Positions 8,081-12,634 of a DNA stretch of 12,634 bases are shown in pieces. This DNA is from JBJXHC01 sp046160825 (GTDB lineage Bacteria > Bacteroidota > Ignavibacteria > UBA10030 > UBA6906), in contig JBJXHC010000052.1 in the NCBI GenBank assembly GCA_046160825.1, positions 1 to 12,634 of the forward strand, in the 5' to 3' direction. The notes under the pieces are model-generated. The model saw only the letters and a program-made list of their open reading frames with translations, made no database searches and was not told the origin of the DNA. Within the stretch, counting starts at the first letter, position 1; each line of letters opens with the position of its first letter. A program made the position numbers and the translations under genes.

Positions 8081-9322
8081 ATGACGGCAAAAAAAGACGA
8101 GAAAAACTTCAACACCATAGATGAAGCGATTCAGGAAATCAAGCACGGAAGGATCGTAATCGTTGTGGATGATGACGACCGTGAAAACGAAGGGGACTTC
8201 GTGTGTGCCGCGGAGTTCGTTACGCCTGAAGTGATAAATTTCTTTGCAAAGGAAGGGCGGGGAATTATCTGTGCGCCTCTCGAAGCATCTCGCGCAAGGG
8301 AATTGGGTCTTGAACTTATGGTGGACAGTAATACGTCACTCCATGAAACGCCGTTTACTGTTTCAATTGATTACCTCCACGGGACCACAACGGGCGTTTC
8401 CGCTCCCGACCGTGCAGCTACGATTCGTGCGCTCGTGAAGTCCGAAACAAAACCAAGCGACCTCGCACGCCCCGGACACATTTTTCCATTACGTGCACTC
8501 GATGGTGGTGTGTTGCGCCGCGCCGGTCATACCGAAGCGGTAATTGATCTTTGCAAATTTGCCGGAGTCTATCCGGCTGGCGTCATCTGCGAGATCTTGA
8601 ATGAGGATGGAACGATGGCACGGGTCCCGGAACTCCGGAAGATCGCGGACCAGTTCAAAATGAAGATCATTACCGTCCGTGATCTCATCGAGTATCGGAT
8701 GACGAGGGAGAAACTCATCCGGCAGATTGTTGACACGCGACTCCCGACAAAGTATGGGGACTTCCGTATCTCCCTCTATCGAAGTGAAACTGATAATAAG
8801 GAACACATTGCACTCGTGAAGGGAGTAATTGATCCGGACAAGCCGGTACTTGTTCGTGTACACTCCGAATGTCTCACGGGTGATCTGTTTGGGTCACTGC
8901 GTTGTGATTGCAATGAGCAACTATTTGCCGCGCTGAGAATGGTGGAACGTGCAGGTTCGGGAGTTGTCTTGTATATGCGACAGGAGGGAAGAGGAATCGG
9001 GCTAGTGAACAAACTCAAAGCGTACAAACTGCAAGACGAGGGGTTGGATACTGTCGAGGCAAACGAAAAGTTGGGTTTCAGGCCCGACCTGCGTGACTAC
9101 GGTATTGGAGCTCAGATTCTACGAGACCTTGGCGTTGTGAAACTGGCCTTGCTGACCAACAATCCAAAGAAAGTTATAGGCCTGAGCGGGTATGGATTGG
9201 AGATCGTGGAGAGGGTTCCATTGGAAATGGACCCCAATGAGGTCAACACACGCTATCTGGAAACCAAACGTGATAAACTCGGTCATCTAATCCTGGTAGA
9301 GCCAAGGAAGAAGGCCGAATAG
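8081..9322 (+). CDS. ribBA: Bifunctional 3,4-dihydroxy-2-butanone-4-phosphate synthase / GTP cyclohydrolase II
   Basis: This enzyme supplies both starting branches of riboflavin synthesis: RibB converts ribulose 5-phosphate to dihydroxybutanone phosphate plus formate, and RibA opens GTP. The RibB domain (about 1-205) has VVDDDDRENEGDF (28-40) and the RRAGHTEA motif (H150, E152). The RibA domain (about 210-405) has the zinc cysteines C264, C275 and C277 with E. coli spacing, then YMRQEGRGIGL (298-308) and TNNPKKV (359-365). Both active sites look intact. Total length is 413 residues. An in-frame TTG lies at 8057, but I chose the ATG at 8081 because GAGGGAG at 8066-8072 is correctly spaced for it. 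There is no FMN riboswitch: only 30 bases separate it from yajC. Confidence 0.96.
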   Translation: MTAKKDEKNFNTIDEAIQEIKHGRIVIVVDDDDRENEGDFVCAAEFVTPEVINFFAKEGRGIICAPLEASRARELGLELMVDSNTSLHETPFTVSIDYLHGTTTGVSAPDRAATIRALVKSETKPSDLARPGHIFPLRALDGGVLRRAGHTEAVIDLCKFAGVYPAGVICEILNEDGTMARVPELRKIADQFKMKIITVRDLIEYRMTREKLIRQIVDTRLPTKYGDFRISLYRSETDNKEHIALVKGVIDPDKPVLVRVHSECLTGDLFGSLRCDCNEQLFAALRMVERAGSGVVLYMRQEGRGIGLVNKLKAYKLQDEGLDTVEANEKLGFRPDLRDYGIGAQILRDLGVVKLALLTNNPKKVIGLSGYGLEIVERVPLEMDPNEVNTRYLETKRDKLGHLILVEPRKKAE

Positions 9323-9376
9323 ATTTTCAGCTTGCATTTCTTGTTCCTGTTTACGTACATTAGTCCCAGTTAGTTT

Positions 9377-9390
9377 ACATCAATTGATGT
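9377..9390. promoter_or_regulatory. Perfect 14-bp palindrome, possible operator
   Basis: ACATCAATTGATGT is identical on both strands and sits in the 145-base ribBA-greA gap, 78 bases before greA. A weak promoter-like pair (TTGCAT at 9332, TACATT at 9356, 18-base spacer) lies just upstream, so a bound dimeric regulator would sit near the start of a greA transcript. A regulatory role is inferred from symmetry and position only. Confidence 0.3.
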
Positions 9391-9402
9391 TGATACTGCT
9401 CT

Positions 9403-9441
9403 AGCCACCGTTCGCTTCGGCGGATGATGGCTATTATTTTT
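9403..9441 (+). terminator. Weak terminator-like hairpin after ribBA
   Basis: AGCCA at 9403 can pair with TGGCT at 9428-9432 and CCG with CGG inside it, leaving an asymmetric bulge. A T-rich stretch follows (ATTATTTTTG). The pairing is poor for an intrinsic terminator, so this is a tentative call. Confidence 0.2.
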
Positions 9442-9467
9442 GTCTCTTCCCATACCCTGGAGAAGTC

Positions 9468-9956
9468 ATGTCGGTGAATGGAAAAACGGAAACTACGTAT
9501 CTGACTCGAGAGCGCCTCATCGAAATCGAGCAGGAATTGCATGATCTCAAGACCAATGGTCGCAAACTGATGGCTCAAAAAATATCGGATGCCCGTGGCC
9601 ATGGAGATCTCTCCGAAAATGCCGAATATGACGCCGCTAAAGAGGAACAACAGCATCTTGAAATGAGGATCGTACGGTTGGAACAAACACTTTCCCGTGC
9701 GAAGATTATTGAAGCCAAAGACCTCCCTAACGACAAGGTCTATATCCTGAGCCTGGTGAAGATTAAAGACTTGAAGACCAAGGAAGTTGTTGAGTACCTT
9801 CTCGTTGCACCCGAGGAAGCAAACTTTGAGAAAAACAAGATTTCTGTTACCTCGCCAATCGGGAAGGCTCTGCTTGGGAAAGTCAAGGGCGAGAACGTCG
9901 ATATCACGGTACCGGCCGGAATGTTGAAGTACAATATCATAGATATTACGCGTTAG
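9468..9956 (+). CDS. greA: Transcription elongation factor GreA
   Basis: GreA enters the secondary channel of RNA polymerase and stimulates cleavage of backtracked RNA. The 162-residue protein has the expected two parts. The N-terminal coiled coil (about 13-83) carries the tip motif GHGDLSENAEYDAAKEE, with acidic residues D47 and E50 matching D41 and E44 of E. coli GreA. The C-terminal FKBP-like domain ends with SPIGKALLGKVKGENVDITVP. The ATG at 9468 has GGAGA at 9459-9463. The N-terminus is about six residues longer than in E. coli. A long antisense frame covers the gene, but I regard it as a shadow. Confidence 0.96.
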   Translation: MSVNGKTETTYLTRERLIEIEQELHDLKTNGRKLMAQKISDARGHGDLSENAEYDAAKEEQQHLEMRIVRLEQTLSRAKIIEAKDLPNDKVYILSLVKIKDLKTKEVVEYLLVAPEEANFEKNKISVTSPIGKALLGKVKGENVDITVPAGMLKYNIIDITR

Positions 9957-9984
9957 CAGCCAGTACAACTGCGTTTTTCACGCC

Positions 9985-10013
9985 TTGACTTTGAGATGCG
10001 CTCGCCGTATATT
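9985..10013 (+). promoter_or_regulatory. Promoter P1 upstream of the tRNA cluster
   Basis: TTGACT at 9985-9990 and TATATT at 10008-10013 are separated by exactly 17 bases, five of six matches to the consensus at each element. It starts 29 bases after the greA stop and points at the tRNA genes. The downstream element extends to TATATTTT, one mismatch from the Bacteroidetes TAnnTTTG form. Confidence 0.65.
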
Positions 10014-10051
10014 TTCAGCCGACGCATTGGTGCAAGCAAGAGATAAAGGAC

Positions 10052-10082
10052 TTGCAAGAATAGGCAGTGTTTCTTATATTTG
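10052..10082 (+). promoter_or_regulatory. Promoter P2 immediately upstream of tRNA-Gly
   Basis: TTGCAA at 10052-10057 and TATATT at 10075-10080 are again 17 bases apart, and the downstream box reads TATATTTG, an exact match to the Bacteroidetes TAnnTTTG element. Transcription would start near 10087-10090, a few bases before the tRNA. P1 and P2 are 67 bases apart, a tandem arrangement often seen for stable RNA genes. Confidence 0.65.
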
Positions 10083-10092
10083 CCGTACCAAT

Positions 10093-10165
<73 letters not shown>

Positions 10166-10166
10166 C

Positions 10167-10245
10167 TGTCCCGATTCGTCGGGACAAGGGGGCTTTCGGT
10201 AATCGCACCGAAGGTTCTTGTAAAATACACTTCCTCTTTAAAGTG
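10167..10245 (+). other. Hairpin-rich spacer downstream of tRNA-Gly, candidate processed RNA
   Basis: Three hairpins lie in series: TGTCCCG/CGGGACA with a six-base loop (10167-10186), CTTTCGGT/ACCGAAGG with loop AATCGC and one wobble pair (10193-10214), and CACTT/AAGTG with an eight-base loop (10228-10245). A strong terminator follows directly. No open frame of credible coding character covers it. The stretch should be transcribed with tRNA-Gly and could be a processed small RNA or simply a structured trailer; the first palindrome could also be a dispersed REP-like element. Confidence 0.4.
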
Positions 10246-10246
10246 G

Positions 10247-10288
10247 CCCCGCCGCCCCAAATCCCACCAGGTGGCGGGGTTTTATTTT
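10247..10288 (+). terminator. Strong intrinsic terminator after tRNA-Gly
   Basis: CCCCGCCGCC (10247-10256) pairs with GGTGGCGGGG (10270-10279), ten base pairs with one G-T wobble and a 13-base loop, followed by TTTTATTTT. This would end transcription between tRNA-Gly and tRNA-Cys. From here to the tRNA-Cys gene at 10362 I see no convincing promoter; the only oddity is the short palindrome TGTGTACACA at 10298-10307. Confidence 0.85.
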
Positions 10289-10361
10289 AGGGAGCGTTGT
10301 GTACACATGGGATATGTAGCCCCTGAGTTCCAACGTATGTTGATTGCTCTTGTACGTAAAC

Positions 10362-10436
10362 GGCGCCGTACCCAAGTGGTAAGGGAGAGGTCTGCAAAAC
10401 CTTTATGCCGCGGTTCGAATCCGCGCGGCGCCTCCA
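10362..10436 (+). tRNA. tRNA-Cys (anticodon GCA)
   Basis: The acceptor stem GGCGCCG pairs with CGGCGCC, the D stem CCC with GGG, and the anticodon stem GAGGT with ACCTT (one wobble) around CTGCAAA, giving anticodon GCA. The T arm is CGCGG-TTCGAAT-CCGCG. Discriminator T (10433) is followed by an encoded CCA, unlike the other three tRNA genes here, so the CCA could be coincidental. Confidence 0.96.
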
Positions 10437-10465
10437 ATGAAGTCAGTTTTGGCAATGCAATAACC

Positions 10466-10551
10466 GCCGGGGTGGCGGAACTGGTAGACGCACAGGACTT
10501 AAAATCCTGAGGATCGCAAGGTCCGTGCCGGTTCAAATCCGGCCCTCGGTA
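10466..10551 (+). tRNA. tRNA-Leu (anticodon TAA)
   Basis: This is an 86-base class II tRNA. The acceptor GCCGGGG pairs with CCTCGGT with two wobble pairs; a terminal G-U pair is also present in E. coli tRNA-Leu(UAA). The anticodon stem CAGGA/TCCTG encloses CTTAAAA, giving TAA. The long variable arm GGATC-GCAA-GGTCC identifies the leucine type, and the T arm is GCCGG-TTCAAAT-CCGGC. Discriminator is A, with no encoded CCA. Confidence 0.97.
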
Positions 10552-10557
10552 CATTAC

Positions 10558-10631
<74 letters not shown>

Positions 10632-10645
10632 CACACAATGAGACT

Positions 10646-10674
10646 CGTCCCGCTGACCAGTGGGACGTTTTTTT
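10646..10674 (+). terminator. Intrinsic terminator between tRNA-Val and thrS, possible attenuator
   Basis: CGTCCCGCT (10646-10654) pairs with AGTGGGACG (10659-10667), nine base pairs with one wobble around the loop GACC, followed by seven T residues. It closes the tRNA transcript. Only 15 bases separate it from the thrS start, leaving no room for a separate thrS promoter downstream of it. Confidence 0.88.
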
Positions 10675-10689
10675 GTCATCACACAACGA

Positions 10690-12630
10690 ATGAGTACTGT
10701 CCACATAACTCTCCCAGACGGAACTGTCCGTTCCTACGACGCAGGGATCACCGGTCTGCAAATTGCCGAGAGCATCAGCCCGGGATTGGCGCGTCAAGCT
10801 CTTGCGCTTTCGGTCGATGGTGCCACATGGGATCTCTCGCGTCCAATTGGATCAGACGCAAGCGTCAGGATTTTCAAATGGGCAGATGACGAAGGCAAGA
10901 AAACATACTGGCACAGTTCTGCGCACTTGATGGCTGAGGCTATTGAAGCACTGTACCCGGGAACGAAATTCGGTATCGGGCCGCCCATTGAGAATGGCTT
11001 CTACTACGACATTGATATGGGTGATCATTCGCTCACTGCGGAAAATCTTGTAAAGATCGAATCCAGGATGTCTGAATTTTCCAAACGGGATGTTCCGTAT
11101 CGGCGTGAAGTGAAAAACTGGGACGATGCCGTTGCCTACTTCAAGAAAAAGAACGATCCGTATAAGCTCGAGTTGCTTGAAGGATTGAAAGGCGAGCAGA
11201 TCACTTTTTATCATCAGGGAAATTTCACCGACCTCTGCTTTGGTCCGCATATCCCTTCGACAGGACGTATCAAGGCAATCAAATTGTTGAGTGTGGCAGG
11301 CGCGTACTGGCGGGGGAGCGAAAAGAACAAGATGCTCCAGCGCATCTACGGAATTACATTCCCCACACAAAAAGAACTGGATGAACATCTCTTCAGGCTG
11401 GAAGAGGCCAAGAAGCGGGATCACCGTAAACTTGGAGCGGAGCTTGAACTTTTTCTGCTTACACCCAAAGTGGGTGGAGGGCTTCCGATATGGTTACCCA
11501 AAGGAACAATTCTTCGCGAAACACTGGAGAACTTCCTCAGGGCAGAGCAAAAGAAACGCGGCTATCAACCGGTGGTAACACCACATATCGGCAATCTTAA
11601 TTTATATAAGACCAGCGGACACTATCCATACTATAAGGACAGTCAGTTTGCTCCGATGAAGGTGGAGGATGAGGAGTATCTTCTGAAGCCGATGAACTGT
11701 CCTCATCACCATCAGATTTATGCCTGCAAGCCGCGCAGCTACAGGGATCTTCCGCTACGACTGGCGGAGTTCGGTACAGTCTATCGCTACGAACAATCCG
11801 GCGAATTGAATGGCCTGACACGCGTGCGTTCTTTTACCGTCGATGACTCGCACATGTACGTGCGTCAGGACCAATTGAAGGACGAGCTTTGTGCTGTGAT
11901 TGATTTGATTCAACTGGTTTTCAGTACCTTGGGTTTCAAAGACTTTAAGACACGGCTGTCGTTTCGGGATCCGAAGAACAAGGAAAAGTACGGCGGTGCG
12001 GATGAACTCTGGATTCAGGCGGAGAAGGACATCAAGGATGCTGCAGACACCATGAAGCTGGACTACTATGTCGGCATTGGTGAAGCGGCATTCTATGGTC
12101 CAAAGATCGACTTCATGGTCAGGGATGCCATCGGACGCACATGGCAGCTGGGAACTGTACAGGTGGACTACGTGATGCCGGAGCGGTTTGATTTGGAATA
12201 CGTCGGCAGTGACGGTCAAAAGCACCGTCCCGTGATTATCCACCGTGCACCTTTTGGCTCATTAGAACGTTTCATTGGCGTTCTGATTGAGCACTTTGCG
12301 GGAGATTTCCCACTGTGGCTTGCACCTGTTCAATGCGTGATTCTTCCAATTACTGACCAACAGCTTGATTATGCAACCAAAGTTCGCGACGATATGGCTG
12401 CCGCAGGGGTGCGAGTGGAGCTTGACGACCGGAACGAAAAGGTAGGCTACAAGATTCGTGAGTGGGAAACCAAGAAGGTCCCATACATGCTCGTCGTTGG
12501 GGAGAAGGAACGAACAGCTGGGACGGTGGCAGTTCGTCAGCACAAAAAAGGCGATCTCGGTGCAATAGGTATTGACCAGTTTCTGGCAAAGGTCACGACA
12601 GAGATCAAAGAACGAATTCTCATATCATAG
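10690..12630 (+). CDS. thrS: Threonine--tRNA ligase
   Basis: This enzyme charges tRNA-Thr and edits mischarged Ser-tRNA. The 646-residue protein carries all four usual parts. The TGS domain (1-62) begins STVHITLPDGTVRSY. The editing domain (about 63-225) has HSSAHLMAEA (H75, H79) and C182 in DLCFGPH. The class II catalytic core (about 245-535) has zinc ligands C337, H388 and H518. The anticodon-binding domain (about 540-640) has RNEKVGYKIREWE and VPYMLVVGEKE. The motif around H388 reads FTVDDSHMY, where most bacterial enzymes have FTQDDAHIF. A GTG at 10660 is in frame, but it lies inside the terminator stem and its product would add a non-conserved decapeptide, so I chose the ATG at 10690. 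No Shine-Dalgarno precedes it. Confidence 0.97.
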   Translation: MSTVHITLPDGTVRSYDAGITGLQIAESISPGLARQALALSVDGATWDLSRPIGSDASVRIFKWADDEGKKTYWHSSAHLMAEAIEALYPGTKFGIGPPIENGFYYDIDMGDHSLTAENLVKIESRMSEFSKRDVPYRREVKNWDDAVAYFKKKNDPYKLELLEGLKGEQITFYHQGNFTDLCFGPHIPSTGRIKAIKLLSVAGAYWRGSEKNKMLQRIYGITFPTQKELDEHLFRLEEAKKRDHRKLGAELELFLLTPKVGGGLPIWLPKGTILRETLENFLRAEQKKRGYQPVVTPHIGNLNLYKTSGHYPYYKDSQFAPMKVEDEEYLLKPMNCPHHHQIYACKPRSYRDLPLRLAEFGTVYRYEQSGELNGLTRVRSFTVDDSHMYVRQDQLKDELCAVIDLIQLVFSTLGFKDFKTRLSFRDPKNKEKYGGADELWIQAEKDIKDAADTMKLDYYVGIGEAAFYGPKIDFMVRDAIGRTWQLGTVQVDYVMPERFDLEYVGSDGQKHRPVIIHRAPFGSLERFIGVLIEHFAGDFPLWLAPVQCVILPITDQQLDYATKVRDDMAAAGVRVELDDRNEKVGYKIREWETKKVPYMLVVGEKERTAGTVAVRQHKKGDLGAIGIDQFLAKVTTEIKERILIS

Positions 12631-12634
12631 GAGG
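12629..12634 (+). promoter_or_regulatory. Shine-Dalgarno of the next gene, probably infC
   Basis: AGGAGG overlaps the thrS stop codon TAG and runs to the window edge. It is a perfect ribosome binding site for a gene starting just outside. thrS is most often followed by infC (initiation factor IF-3), rpmI and rplT, so infC is the likely target, but no codon of it is visible. Confidence 0.6.

Noticed and set aside
9375..9968. Minus-strand open frame of 197 codons covering all of greA
   Set aside because: GreA on the plus strand has full family motifs, a ribosome binding site and a normal length. The antisense product shows no recognisable motif, so it is a shadow frame.
10852..12243. Minus-strand open frames of 190 and 162 codons inside thrS
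   Set aside because: They overlap the conserved editing and catalytic domains of ThrRS and show no motif or ribosome binding site.

Overview
The window is a dense, almost entirely plus-strand stretch of bacterial chromosome carrying housekeeping genes. No phage, transposon, CRISPR or defence genes are visible. A hand count gives about 54% G+C in nuoN (3121-3480), against about 42% in the small vanZ-like gene. Several features point to the FCB group (Bacteroidota/Rhodothermota/Ignavibacteria/Chlorobiota-like). These are an NhaD-type antiporter inside the complex I operon, as reported for Rhodothermus marinus, promoters ahead of the tRNA genes that fit the Bacteroidetes TAnnTTTG pattern, and several genes without a Shine-Dalgarno. 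The exact phylum cannot be fixed without a phylogeny.

Region 1 (1-6517) is the distal end of a respiratory complex I operon: the last codons of a gene that is probably nuoL, then nuoM, an NhaD/CitMHS-like Na+/H+ antiporter, and nuoN. It continues without a visible break into nnr (bifunctional NAD(P)HX epimerase/dehydratase) and a VanZ-like membrane protein. nuoM/antiporter and nnr/vanZ-like overlap by ATGA, which suggests translational coupling. The unit joins NADH oxidation, ion translocation, a possible Na+/H+ exchange partner and repair of damaged NADH.

Region 2 (6549-9441) holds tgt (TTG start), yajC and ribBA. The common tgt-yajC-secD-secF order is not kept: ribBA follows yajC. The ribBA-greA gap contains a perfect 14-bp palindrome and a weak terminator-like hairpin.

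Region 3 (9468-10674) is greA, then two tandem promoter-like sequences, tRNA-Gly(GCC), a hairpin-rich spacer ending in a strong intrinsic terminator, tRNA-Cys(GCA), tRNA-Leu(UAA), tRNA-Val(GAC) and a second intrinsic terminator.

Region 4 (10690-12634) is a complete thrS whose start codon lies only 15 nt after that terminator. An AGGAGG overlapping its stop codon is the ribosome binding site of the next gene, probably infC.

I found no clearly new multi-gene system. The most interesting points are the antiporter inside the complex I operon, the NADHX-repair gene attached to it, the structured RNA and terminator that split the conserved Gly-Cys-Leu tRNA cluster, and the terminator placed as a possible attenuator in front of thrS.
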